From Streptomyces sp. NBC_00448 (GTDB taxonomy: Bacteria; Actinomycetota; Actinomycetes; Streptomycetales; Streptomycetaceae): 64,000 nucleotides of DNA. The translations under genes were made by a program, and so were the position numbers. This document shows, in pieces, positions 56,129 through 63,754 of the stretch (positions are counted from its first letter, which is position 1; each line of letters opens with the position of its first letter). Location: contig NZ_CP107913.1 in assembly GCF_036014115.1 (NCBI RefSeq), forward strand, positions 4,573,001 through 4,637,000, in the 5' to 3' direction. The notes below the pieces were generated by a model. That model was not told the origin of the DNA and did not search any database. It saw only the letters and a program-made list of their open reading frames with translations.

Positions 56129-57025
56129 TTGGAGGAGGTGGTGGAGGCGGAGCTCAACCGGCACTTGAGAGCGGTGAAGGAATGGATGCCGCACGAGTAC
56201 GTGCCGTGGAGCGACGGCCGTAACTTCGACGGCGTGATGGGCGGCGATGCCTGGGAGCCGGGGCAGTCCAAGGTCTCGGGCATCGGCCGGACGGCGCTGG
56301 TGGTGAACCTGCCGACCGAGGACAACCTCCCCGGTTACCACCACGAGATCGCGACGGTCTTCGGCCGGGACGGCGCCTGGGGCACCTGGGTGCACCGGTG
56401 GACCGCCGAGGAAGACCCGCACGCCATCGCCATGCGCGACTACCTGCTGACCTCGCGGGCGGTGGACCCCGTCGAGCTGGAGCGGTTCCGGATGCAGCAC
56501 ATGTCGGAGGGGTTCGAGGCGGACAACAGCCACAGCGCGCTGCACTCGATCGCCTATGTGGCCTTCCAGGAGCCGGCCACGAGGATCTCACACCGCAACA
56601 CCGGCCACCACTCGCGCGACCCGGTGTGCGACCGCATGCTCGCCCGGATCGCCACCGATGAGAACCTGCACATGGTCTTCTACCGCAACCTGCTGGCCGC
56701 CGCGCTGCAGATCGCGCCCGCCCAGACGATGCGGGCCGTCGCCGACGTCGTGACCGGCTTCCGGATGCCCGGCCACGGCATCCCGGGCTTCGAGCGGGCA
56801 GCAACCATGATGGCGATCGGCGGCATCTACAACCTCCGCATCCATCACGACGACGTACTGCAACCCGTGTTGGGCCACCTCAAGGTGCTCGAGGCCCCCG
56901 GGCTGACCGGAGAGGGGCTGCGGGCGCAGGAGGAACTCGGGGTCTTCATGAACGCACTCGCCGACCAGGCGACGAAGTTCGAAGAGCGCCGCGAGGCTCT
57001 ACTGGCCCGCCGCCGAAAGGACTGA
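56129..57025 (+). CDS. Acyl-[acyl-carrier-protein] desaturase, probably missing its N-terminus
   Basis: 298 residues from TTG 56129. The diiron fatty acid desaturase motifs are intact: WTAEEDPHAIAMRDYL (E-E-x-x-H) and IATDENLHMVFYRNLL (D-E-x-x-H), plus GYHHE. The same frame extends upstream to GTG 56057 with a good AGGAG site (VTTALSRPHSSQAQAWSN), but TGA at 56123-56125 interrupts it where homologues continue into ALEEVVEAELNRHL. The gene is therefore either a new pseudogene, translated from a late start, or the TGA is a sequencing error. Members introduce a double bond into acyl-ACP or acyl-CoA. Confidence 0.78.
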   Translation: MEEVVEAELNRHLRAVKEWMPHEYVPWSDGRNFDGVMGGDAWEPGQSKVSGIGRTALVVNLPTEDNLPGYHHEIATVFGRDGAWGTWVHRWTAEEDPHAIAMRDYLLTSRAVDPVELERFRMQHMSEGFEADNSHSALHSIAYVAFQEPATRISHRNTGHHSRDPVCDRMLARIATDENLHMVFYRNLLAAALQIAPAQTMRAVADVVTGFRMPGHGIPGFERAATMMAIGGIYNLRIHHDDVLQPVLGHLKVLEAPGLTGEGLRAQEELGVFMNALADQATKFEERREALLARRRKD

Positions 57026-57103
57026 CCACCGCGCCCTCGGAACAGTCCGGAGTAGTCTTCGGGACAGGGTCATCCGCTCTCACGCGCGGCGGCCCGAAAG
57101 GGA

Positions 57104-57130
57104 CGGTCCCGGTGCTATGTACCGGGACCG
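57104..57130. terminator. Bidirectional hairpin between desaturase and SCO5918-like genes
   Basis: A perfect 10-bp stem, CGGTCCCGGT (57104-57113) and ACCGGGACCG (57121-57130), with a 7-nt loop and CTTTCG after it. It lies 79 bp after the desaturase stop and before the convergent gene. Confidence 0.75.
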
Positions 57131-57272
57131 CTTTCGTGCCAGATCGGCCTGCCCGTGGACGTAGCCGAGGCGGCGCCCGCCAGCAGCGCCCGCGCCGGTT
57201 TCTTCGCAGGTGGAGTACTCGGGTTCCCCGAGGCCGGAGGGGCTGCCCAGGTGCACATGTCGCGCGAGCCGG

Positions 57273-57581
57273 TCAGGCGGGTGACGGCGCTCCCAGCAGG
57301 GCTGCCGCCGTCTGGAGCCCGGTGAGGAGCGGGGCAGGGCTGAGCCCGGGAACGGGGCGGCATGTGAAGCCGAGACGGCTCATCGCCCGCGTGACTTCGC
57401 CGGCGGAGAAGTCACGGCGATCCTGCCTGGTGAGAACCTCGCCGACCTGCTTGACGGGGTAGGTACGGCGGCCGATGATCACGGACTCGCCGGTCACGGC
57501 TTCGGGCTTGACGCCTCTCATCGCTTCCAGTACTTCGCTCTTGACGAGGTTGAAGGCGAAACGGGCAATGACACAGCGCAT
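57273..57581 (-). CDS. SCO5918-family conserved protein
   Basis: A 102-residue cytosolic protein: MRCVIARFAFNLVKSEVLEA, then SVIIGRRTYPVKQVGEVLTR, QDRRDFSAGEVTRAMSRLGF and a Pro/Ala tail. I recognise this as the small streptomycete family usually placed beside the cold-shock DEAD-box helicase and CspA genes (SCO5918-like). Function is unknown. It lies 72 bp downstream of the helicase gene, probably in one transcript. Confidence 0.72.
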   Translation of the reverse strand: MRCVIARFAFNLVKSEVLEAMRGVKPEAVTGESVIIGRRTYPVKQVGEVLTRQDRRDFSAGEVTRAMSRLGFTCRPVPGLSPAPLLTGLQTAAALLGAPSPA

Positions 57582-57653
57582 GATGCCTCACAGGTTGACG
57601 TGGAGCCTTGACCGCATAGCGACCAGGTCGGACTTTGTCGGTGAGCCTGCTTC

Positions 57654-59213
57654 TCAGGCGGCGGTGCCGGCAAAGGACTTCCGTCCGGAGGCTCCGGGCA
57701 CCGTGCGGGGCGAGGCGGCGGCACGTCGGGCATGAGCGGTGCCACTGCGCTGGCCGCGCGACGGGCCTGCCTTGCGCCGGCCGCGCGAGGGGCCTGCCTT
57801 GCGCCGGGCGCGTTCGACGACCGGTGCGGTGATGGTGACGGGAACGCCCGACGGCGCCTTGGCGCCGGTGATGCGGCTCAGTTCGGCCTCACCGGAGCGC
57901 ACCTGTGTGGTCTGCGGGCTGATGCCGGCGTCGGCCATCAGCCGGGACATGTCGCGGCGCTGGTTGGGCATGACCAGGGTGACGACGCTGCCGGACTCGC
58001 CGGCCCGGGCGGTACGGCCGCCGCGGTGCAGGTAGTCCTTGTGGTCGGTCGGCGGGTCGACGTTGACCACCAGGTCGAGGTTGTCGACGTGGATGCCGCG
58101 GGCTGCGACATTGGTGGCCACCAGCACGGTGACGTGCCCGGTCTTGAACTGCTCCAGGGTGCGGGTGCGCTGCGGCTGCGACTTGCCGCCGTGCAGCGCC
58201 GCAGCACGCACCCCGCTGTGCAGCAGGTCCCTGGTCAGGCGGTCAACGGCGTGCTTGGTGTCCAGGAACATGATCACGCTGCCGTCGCGTGCGCCGATCT
58301 CGATGGTGGTCGTGTGCTTGTCGGCGGCGTGGATGTGCAGCACGTGGTGTTCCATCGTGGTGACCGCCCCGGCCGAGGGGTCGACGGAGTGGACGACCGG
58401 GTCGTTCAGGTAGCGGCGCACCAGCAGATCGACGTTACGGTCCAAGGTGGCGGAGAACAGCATGCGCTGGCCACCGGGGCGTACCTGGTCGAGGAGTTCG
58501 GTGACCTGGGGCATGAAGCCCATGTCGGCCATCTGGTCAGCCTCGTCAAGCACGGTGATCTCGACCTGGTCCAGGCGGCAGTCTCCGCGTTCGATGAGGT
58601 CCTTGAGCCGCCCGGGGGTGGCGACGACGACCTCCGCCCCGCTGCGCAGGGCTCCGGCCTGCCGGCCGATCGACATCCCGCCGACCACGGTGGCCATCCG
58701 CAGCCTCAGTGGCCGAGCGTAGGGGGTGAGCGCGTCGGTGACCTGCTGGGCCAACTCCCGCGTGGGGACGAGGACCAGGGCCAGTGGCTGCCGGGACTCG
58801 GCACGCCGGCCGGCCGTGCGCGCCAGCAGCGCCAGGCCGAAGGCGAGGGTCTTGCCCGAGCCGGTACGGCCCCGGCCGAGCACATCGCGTCCGGCCAGCG
58901 TGTTGGGGAGCGTCGCCGCCTGGATCGGGAACGGGACGGCCATGCCCTCGGCGCCGAGCGCTGCCAGCAGCGGAGCGGGCATGTCCAGATCGGCGAACGC
59001 CGCGACCGCGGGAAGCGCCGGCGTGGTGGTCACCGGCAGCGCGAACTCCCCTTGCGGCGCGGGGCGACGCCCATAGCCACCACGGCCGGCGTTACCGGAA
59101 CGGCCCACGCCCGAGGGGCGCGAGGACCGCGAGCGAAAGCCGCCGCCCCCTGAGGAGCCGGCAGAGCCGCTGGCGCGTGAGTAACGGTCGTTCGTGCGAG
59201 TAGTGCGGTTCAT
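57654..59213 (-). CDS. DEAD-box RNA helicase
   Basis: A 519-residue RhlE/CsdA-like helicase. The N-terminal 60 residues are Gly/Arg/Ser-rich. The motifs are FPIQ (Q motif), GRTGSGKT (motif I), PTRELAQQ (Ia), VVATPGRL (Ib), VLDEADQM (DEAD, II), FSATL (III), VIMFLDTKHAVDRL (IV), ATNVAARGIHVDN (V) and HRGGRTARAG (VI). The C-terminus contains the tandem RRKAGPSRG repeat and other basic repeats for RNA binding. It unwinds structured RNA during cold adaptation or ribosome assembly. ATG 59213 follows GAGGAAGG. Its long leader carries a terminator-like hairpin at 59296-59332. Confidence 0.95.
   Translation of the reverse strand: MNRTTRTNDRYSRASGSAGSSGGGGFRSRSSRPSGVGRSGNAGRGGYGRRPAPQGEFALPVTTTPALPAVAAFADLDMPAPLLAALGAEGMAVPFPIQAATLPNTLAGRDVLGRGRTGSGKTLAFGLALLARTAGRRAESRQPLALVLVPTRELAQQVTDALTPYARPLRLRMATVVGGMSIGRQAGALRSGAEVVVATPGRLKDLIERGDCRLDQVEITVLDEADQMADMGFMPQVTELLDQVRPGGQRMLFSATLDRNVDLLVRRYLNDPVVHSVDPSAGAVTTMEHHVLHIHAADKHTTTIEIGARDGSVIMFLDTKHAVDRLTRDLLHSGVRAAALHGGKSQPQRTRTLEQFKTGHVTVLVATNVAARGIHVDNLDLVVNVDPPTDHKDYLHRGGRTARAGESGSVVTLVMPNQRRDMSRLMADAGISPQTTQVRSGEAELSRITGAKAPSGVPVTITAPVVERARRKAGPSRGRRKAGPSRGQRSGTAHARRAAASPRTVPGASGRKSFAGTAA
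57753..57806. repeat. 27-bp tandem repeat in the helicase tail
   Basis: Two copies of a 27-bp unit (57753-57779 and 57780-57806), differing by one base, encode the repeated RRKAGPSRG tail of the DEAD-box helicase. Confidence 0.8.
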
Positions 59214-59295
59214 GCAGAACCTTCCTCGATGCGGCGCGTATCGAGGAATTCCCGGCGGAGGTGAACCGCGTGAAGAATCGCAAATACGAGCCGAA

Positions 59296-59332
59296 GAAAA
59301 GAACAACGAAAAAGGGAAGAAGGCGTCTTCCC
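59296..59332 (-). terminator. Intrinsic terminator/attenuator in the helicase leader
   Basis: On the minus strand GGGAAGACGCCTTCTTCCC forms a 7-bp stem (59314-59320 with 59326-59332) directly followed by TTTTTCGTTGTTCTTTTC, a true U-tract. It lies 83 nt before the DEAD-box ATG on the same strand, so it may attenuate transcription or end a short leader RNA. Confidence 0.7.
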
Positions 59333-59501
59333 GTCGCGTCGGCGGACTCCGGGAATCCGTCGAAAGTAATCAGAATTGTGAGATCGAAAACCAGGAAGGA
59401 TCTTTGTCCTGCCGCCGCCCGCTGCGGGGTTCCCCACCGAAGTGGGCGTCTTCCGCTGCCTGTGGAGCCGCGCCGTCACGCGGAGAGTTCGATAAAACAA
59501 G

Positions 59502-59543
59502 CGAGCTGGGGCCCACACCCCTTCAGGTGCGGGCCCCAGCTCG
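59502..59543 (-). terminator. Rho-independent terminator of cspA
   Basis: CGAGCTGGGGCCC (59502-59514) pairs with GGGCCCCAGCTCG (59531-59543), with further ACC/GGT pairing inside. On the minus strand it is followed by CTTGTTTTATC. It lies 16 bp beyond the CspA stop. Confidence 0.9.
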
Positions 59544-59559
59544 AGGTGCCGCGTCAGCG

Positions 59560-59763
59560 TCAGGCGGGAACGATGTTCTCCGCCTGCGGGCCCTTCTGGC
59601 CCTGGGTGACGTCGAAGTTCACTTTCTGGCCTTCCTGCAGCTCGCGGAAGCCGGAGGCAGCGATGTTCGAGTAGTGGGCGAACACGTCAGCGCCACCACC
59701 ATCCTGCTCGATAAAGCCGAAACCCTTTTCCGCGTTGAACCACTTCACGGTGCCAGTAGCCAT
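59560..59763 (-). CDS. Cold-shock protein CspA family
   Basis: A 67-residue OB-fold RNA/ssDNA chaperone, MATGTVKWFNAEKGFGFIEQ, with RNP1 KGFGFI (13-18) and RNP2 VFAHY (27-31). ATG 59763 follows GAAGGAGATATGAC. An open frame upstream to 59913 is a leader, not coding. It precedes the DEAD-box gene on the same strand but is separated by a strong terminator. Confidence 0.97.
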   Translation of the reverse strand: MATGTVKWFNAEKGFGFIEQDGGGADVFAHYSNIAASGFRELQEGQKVNFDVTQGQKGPQAENIVPA

Positions 59764-60149
59764 GTCATATCTCCTTCGGGGCGGTGCCCTGGGCCCGCAC
59801 TGTGCAAACCCAGCGTCGCCGTGATGATTACCCCATCCGGAAAGAACCGGAACATAAAAGTACATTCGCCGGTCAGCGAAAGAACTAGAAACTATTGGGA
59901 ACCACAACTGCAACCGACGCTTACGGTAGCACAGGGTGGGCGACCATGCATAAAGTCCGCTTCGAGTTCCTCAGCGCCCTGCGAATAAATCAACCAAGGA
60001 AGCTGCTATTTCTCCTGTCGCGGTACCAGATATGCGCATCGGCACAAGTGAAGTACTGCGCGTTTTCAGTGTGGCCACCGATGGGGTGACGGCGGTGAGG
60101 ACGCAACGCACGAGGCCCCCGAGCCGTTGAGGGACGTGTTCGAAGTCTC
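59764..60149. other. cspA promoter and leader region
   Basis: 386 bp, unusually AT-rich near 59850-60010 (for example AAAGAACTAGAAACTATTGG). A long leader of about 100-150 nt, as in other csp genes, is expected. No gene is supported. Confidence 0.5.
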
Positions 60150-60561
60150 AACTCATCAGCGGAGGTGTCGGCGCCACGGCGTGAACGTGCAGGTCGCGAC
60201 CGATCCGATCGGGCAGGTGCTGTGGATCTCGCCGGCCTTGCCGGGCCGGTGCCACGACCTGACCGCGGCCCGCGCTCACCGGATCATCCGGATTTGCGAA
60301 CGCCAGGTTGTTCCCGTCCTGGCCGACCGCGCCTACCAGGGCGCCGACCCCTGGGTCCCCACTGGTCGCAGACGGCCGCCTGGCGGGCAGTTGTCCCCAA
60401 CACGGAAGACCGTCAACCGGGCTCTGGCCGCGTCCCGGGCACCCGTCGAACGAGGCATGGCGCTGCTGAAATCCTGGCGGGTCTTCCGCAGATCCCGGAT
60501 CAGCCCGAACCGCATGACCGTCATCGCCAAGGCCGTCCTCACCCTGGACGGGCAGCGCTGA
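60150..60561 (+). pseudogene. C-terminal part of an IS5-family (DDE_Tnp_4) transposase
   Basis: The translation begins HQRRCRRHGVNVQVATDPIG and continues ISPALPGRCHDLTAARAHRI, VPVLADRAYQGADP, and RAPVERGMALLKSWRVFRRS, the Asp and Glu regions of a DDE_Tnp_4 transposase. The N-terminal third with the helix-turn-helix is missing, and no inverted repeats were identified. It is a remnant near the end of island segment C. Confidence 0.78.
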
Positions 60562-60605
60562 GAACGCTCAGTGACGGAAGAGTTTCTCACGGTGTTGATA
60601 CCGGC

Positions 60606-60731
60606 GCCTACGAGCGAGCTCGCAGTGGGGAGTCCCGGCTGTTCGCCGTATGGCCGGGCTCCTGGCGAAGTGACCTGTTCGTGATCGACGACCTCGACGC
60701 ATTCGCCAAGCAGATGTGTGCCCAACGAGGA
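60606..60731 (+). pseudogene. Unidentified C-terminal gene fragment
   Basis: AYERARSGESRLFAVWPGSW then RSDLFVIDDLDAFAKQ reads like the end of a folded protein, but no family is recognised. It is surrounded by repeat and remnant sequence. Confidence 0.3.
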
Positions 60732-60830
60732 GGGGACATCGCCACGGGTGGCGGGTGGGGCGGAAGTATCCGATCAGGCACCTACATGCGTGCGCGTCGC
60801 AAGAGCTTGGAACAACTGACGGGCCTCGAC

Positions 60831-60852
60831 GAGGGTCGCAGTTTGGGTTGCG
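60831..60852. repeat. Arm-like repeat, decayed copy
   Basis: GAGGGTCGCAGTTTGGGTTG matches the arms at 36663, 43702 and 49271 with one substitution. Here it precedes, rather than follows, the degenerate att core by about 100 bp. Confidence 0.55.
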
Positions 60853-60948
60853 TTCGGCCCCGTTCGCGGGAGTCCAAGCGCTTCCGCAACAGTCGCCGTT
60901 CCACAGGTCAGGACGCTGACGGACTCCGTCGGACAGCCGCACGAACAG

Positions 60949-61002
60949 TTGGAAAGCGTGCCCAGGGCAACCCCTCACGAGTTCGAATCCCGTATTCTCC
61001 GC
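60949..61002. repeat. Attachment-site copy 4 (degenerate tRNA-Ser 3' end)
   Basis: TTGGAAAGCGTGCCCAGGGC followed by AACCCCTCACGAGTTCGAAT and CCCGTATTCTCCGC. Compared with the tRNA it has about six substitutions, and the CCA end is replaced by GGG. The preceding CAGGTCAGGACGCTGACGGA also precedes copy 2. It is the probable oldest island boundary. Confidence 0.78.
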
Positions 61003-61222
61003 GGGGCCGACCAGTCAGGACGCGAGTCCGACCGAGATCAGGTCGGGGCAGGTCTTGTGCTGTGGTGATGGTTCGGGGTGCGGTTGGTTGGTCAGCGGTG
61101 TGACGATGGCCGTTTCAGCGGTCTCCGTCACCCCCGTCGGTGCGGTGCCCGTTGGACCCGCGCCGCGTGTGCCGTCGCGATCGGCTGAAGATTCGCAGGC
61201 CGGCAAGGCAAGGAGGATCGGG

Positions 61223-61615
61223 ATGGGGATGGACCAGGTGGCTCTTGAAGCCGCTCTCCACGATGCCGAGCAGAGGCTGCAGGCCGCTGTTCGATCAGGT
61301 GATGCGCAGGCATTGGACCTGCTCCTGGACGACCGTGTCATCTACACGGGACCTGACGGCAGCACCATGACGAAGGAGGAGGACCTGGGAGCGCACAGGT
61401 CCCGGACCCTGGCCGTCGAGGTCTTCGACCAGCAGGACCTGCACGTGACCGTGGTGGACTCCACCGGGATCACCCACGTACTGGCCGGGCTTGAGGGCAC
61501 CGCTGGAGGACATCCGTTCAAGGCGCGCCTTCGCTACACCCGCACCTGGATTCACGCTGACGGCACCTGGCGCGTCCTTGCCGCCCACGCCAGCGCCGTC
61601 CCAGATCTCGGGTAA
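61223..61615 (+). CDS. SnoaL-like/NTF2-fold DUF4440 protein
   Basis: A 130-residue protein, MGMDQVALEAALHDAEQRLQ, with the strand-rich core ALDLLLDDRVIYTGPDGSTM, DLGAHRSRTLAVEVFDQQDL and FKARLRYTRTWIHADGTWRV, the NTF2/DUF4440 pattern of a cone-shaped pocket. ATG 61223 follows AAGGAGG. Functions range from small-molecule enzymes to stress proteins; none can be assigned. Confidence 0.83.
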   Translation: MGMDQVALEAALHDAEQRLQAAVRSGDAQALDLLLDDRVIYTGPDGSTMTKEEDLGAHRSRTLAVEVFDQQDLHVTVVDSTGITHVLAGLEGTAGGHPFKARLRYTRTWIHADGTWRVLAAHASAVPDLG

Positions 61616-62101
61616 AGACTTACGGATCAGCCAGGCACGCCGGCGAGGCGCCCCTGGCGAGTCCGGCGCGGCCGGCCGGAGCCAGTGCTTCCTCGGTGTT
61701 GCCCGGGAGGGTGGCCTGGTCGGCCGGAACGTGGGTGCCGAAGGCAAGATTGCAGGACTCGTCGGACCCGCGCAGAGGGTGTGTCAGGTAGCGCCGGCGA
61801 TACCGCGTTCGCCGTTGTCGCGGGCCATCCACCCAGAAGGTACGTCCGCTCGGCCGCCGCCTCGCCCAACACCCGCCGCACCTCTCGGTATAGGTACGCC
61901 GGAGCAGCGGGAAGACGGGTAGGTCCCGGTCTCGGTTCTGGTCTCATTCAGTGGCGTCCGGGACCGTATACGTCGAAGACGGGGGAGAGGTAGGTGTTTG
62001 CCCACCTCAGAAGTAGGTTCCGGTCCATGGCGCCTGCCATTCCCTTCCCAGCAGCATGGTCACGAGGCCACGGCGCGTGACCTGGACAACGGGACGAGGG
62101 G
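61616..62101. other. Gap between the SnoaL-like and histidine kinase genes
   Basis: 486 bp with the cassette-end repeat copy C at 61928-61949 (GGTCTCGGTTCTGGTCTCAT). A minus-strand frame with AYLYREVRRVLGEAAAERTY may be a remnant; unassigned. Confidence 0.4.
61928..61949. repeat. Cassette-end repeat, copy C
   Basis: Third copy of the GGTCTC(A/G)GTTCTGGTCTCAT repeat, outside the last visible att core. It suggests that island-derived sequence reaches about 62 kb. Confidence 0.5.
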
Positions 62102-63754
62102 GTGGACGGGGTGGACATGTGGCCGTTTCCGGTGGGCGGGACGCCCTGGCCGCAAAGCGTGATCGTGGCGTTGACCGCGGTCTGTGCTGTGCTGGCATTC
62201 AGGGCGGAGCAGGCGCGGGGCCGAACGACGGTTGGCGCGCGACCGGTTGGGAGGATCGGCTGGCCGGTCGTCGCAGGGCTGGTGGGTGCGGCAGCGTACG
62301 GCGGCGTGCCGGTTCTGCTGCTCGCCCTGCACAATCCCGGCCGCGGAGGGACCGGCTACATGATCACCGTGCCGGATCTGGAACCCGTCGGGCTGCTCCC
62401 GGCGGCGCTGCTGATGGCCGGTCTGCTGACCACCGTGCTGCTCCCGTCGGCGCGCGCGCCCAGGCGGTGGGTACTGCCCGTGGTCGCCGTGGGGACGGGC
62501 GAACTGCTGGTGGGGACGTACTGGCTGACGCATTCCGCCTCCTCGGGCCGGACAGCGCTGAACATCCTGGCGAGCAGCGTGAGCATCCTGGTGCTCGCCG
62601 CCTTCGCCGGGGCGGGTCTGGTCCGGCCGGCGAACGGCGGGCCTGCGCGGCTGGCCGGAGCCGACGCGGAGAGGTCCGCGCGCTGGGCGCTGCTCCTGCC
62701 CGCCGTCGTGGTGATGGCCGGTGACCTTCTCGGCCTCGATCTGTGGCAGGGCGCGCCGCCGGGAACCGGGATCGGGCCTGCGGCGACGGGTTATGTGGTG
62801 GGGCCGGCACTGCTGGTGGCCGTCGTGCTGGGGCTGGTGCGGTGGCCGCGGGCGGCGGCGGATCTGGCCGCCCTGGGCCTGGTGGGGATCGGGGCGTACG
62901 ACGTCGCCCAGGGCGGGTTCGGGCCGTCCTCGGTGGTGGTGGAGAAGTTCGGCTCCCCGAGCGGGCCGACGCCGCCCCTCCCCCTGGAGATGGCTCACCA
63001 CGCGTCGGTCCTCGGCGGGATCCAGGGGGCCGTGCTGCTGGCCCTCGGGCTCTGGCTGCTGCCGCTGACCGTGTTGCCGGACTCCCTGCGGCTGCTCGGG
63101 CGGGGTCCCGATCCGGCGCTGACCCGGCGGGTGCGGGAGCTGGCCGAGACGCGGGCCGAGGCGGTCAGCTCCGCGGCCGCCGAGTTGCGCAGGATCGAGC
63201 GTGACCTGCACGACGGCGCGCAGGGGCGGCTGGTCGCCATCGGGATGAACCTCAGGGTCGCCGAGGAGATGATCCTCAGCAGTCCGCACGAGGCCACCGC
63301 GCTGGTCGTGGAGGCTCGCGTCGCCTCCGCGGCGGCGCTGGAGGAACTACGCAGCCTGGTCAGGGGGATGTACCCGCCGATGCTGGCCGACCGTGGCCTG
63401 GCGGAGGCCGTCCGGGCGCTGGCGCTGGAGCTGCCGCTGCCCTGTGGGACCGAGATCGATGTACCCGAACGGCTCGACGCACCGCTGGAGTCGGCCTGCT
63501 ACTTCGCCATCGCCGAGGTGGTGACCAACGCCGTCCGGCACGCCTCGGCGCGTGCCGTGCAGATCCGGCTGGCCCGCACGCACGGGCTGCTGCGCATCGA
63601 GGTGGTCGACGACGGGGTCGGCGGAGCCGATCCCACCCGGGGCAGCGGACTGGCCGGGGTGGAGCGACGGCTGGCCGCGTTCGACGGCATCCTGGCGGTC
63701 AGCAGCCCGTCCGGCGGACCGACGATCGTGGTCATGGAGGTGCCGTGCGCGTAG
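62102..63754 (+). CDS. NarL-type membrane sensor histidine kinase
   Basis: A 550-residue kinase. The N-terminal 310 residues contain about seven to eight hydrophobic helices (GWPVVAGLVGAAAYGGVPVL, LLPAALLMAGLLTTVLL, ALLLPAVVVMAGDLLGL and others). The HisKA_3 dimerisation domain has RRIERDLHDGAQGRLVAIGM with the phospho-accepting His. The HATPase follows with EVVTNAVRHASA (N box), VVDDGVGGADPTRGSGLAGV (G1) and a last strand. GTG 62102 or ATG 62117 is the start. It overlaps the response regulator gene by 10 bp, forming a two-component pair. The signal is unknown. Confidence 0.93.
   Translation: MDGVDMWPFPVGGTPWPQSVIVALTAVCAVLAFRAEQARGRTTVGARPVGRIGWPVVAGLVGAAAYGGVPVLLLALHNPGRGGTGYMITVPDLEPVGLLPAALLMAGLLTTVLLPSARAPRRWVLPVVAVGTGELLVGTYWLTHSASSGRTALNILASSVSILVLAAFAGAGLVRPANGGPARLAGADAERSARWALLLPAVVVMAGDLLGLDLWQGAPPGTGIGPAATGYVVGPALLVAVVLGLVRWPRAAADLAALGLVGIGAYDVAQGGFGPSSVVVEKFGSPSGPTPPLPLEMAHHASVLGGIQGAVLLALGLWLLPLTVLPDSLRLLGRGPDPALTRRVRELAETRAEAVSSAAAELRRIERDLHDGAQGRLVAIGMNLRVAEEMILSSPHEATALVVEARVASAAALEELRSLVRGMYPPMLADRGLAEAVRALALELPLPCGTEIDVPERLDAPLESACYFAIAEVVTNAVRHASARAVQIRLARTHGLLRIEVVDDGVGGADPTRGSGLAGVERRLAAFDGILAVSSPSGGPTIVVMEVPCA

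Larger units (their letters stand above)
59214..59559. other. Leader of the DEAD-box helicase gene
   Basis: 346 bp, unusually A-rich for the genome around 59270-59400. It holds the attenuator-like hairpin (59296-59332) and the cspA terminator (59502-59543). No protein gene is supported. Confidence 0.55.
36603..61002. mobile_element. Composite genomic island accreted at tRNA-Ser(GGA)
   Basis: The region is delimited by the tRNA-Ser 3' end and partitioned by direct repeats of it at 43586-43641, 49155-49210 and 60949-61002 (degenerate). Three segments result: A, 36603-43585; B, 43642-49154; C, 49211-60948. Gene content is accessory: a predicted Trypco1/trypsin-nSTAND conflict system, a QatB/QatC-like pair, IS remnants, broken toxin-antitoxin and transporter pieces. 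Each copy carries the arm-like motif GAGGGTTGCAGTTTGGGTTG nearby. No integrase gene is present, so the elements are immobile or were mobilised in trans. The right boundary is uncertain because a cassette-end repeat also occurs at 61928. Confidence 0.75.

Noticed and set aside
59764..59913. N-terminal extension of CspA
   Set aside because: CspA starts at the conserved MATGTVKWFN with an excellent ribosome site; the upstream frame is leader sequence.
36603..61002. Integrase or excisionase gene in the island
   Set aside because: I looked for the tyrosine recombinase R..HxxR..Y pattern and serine recombinase starts in the frames and found none.
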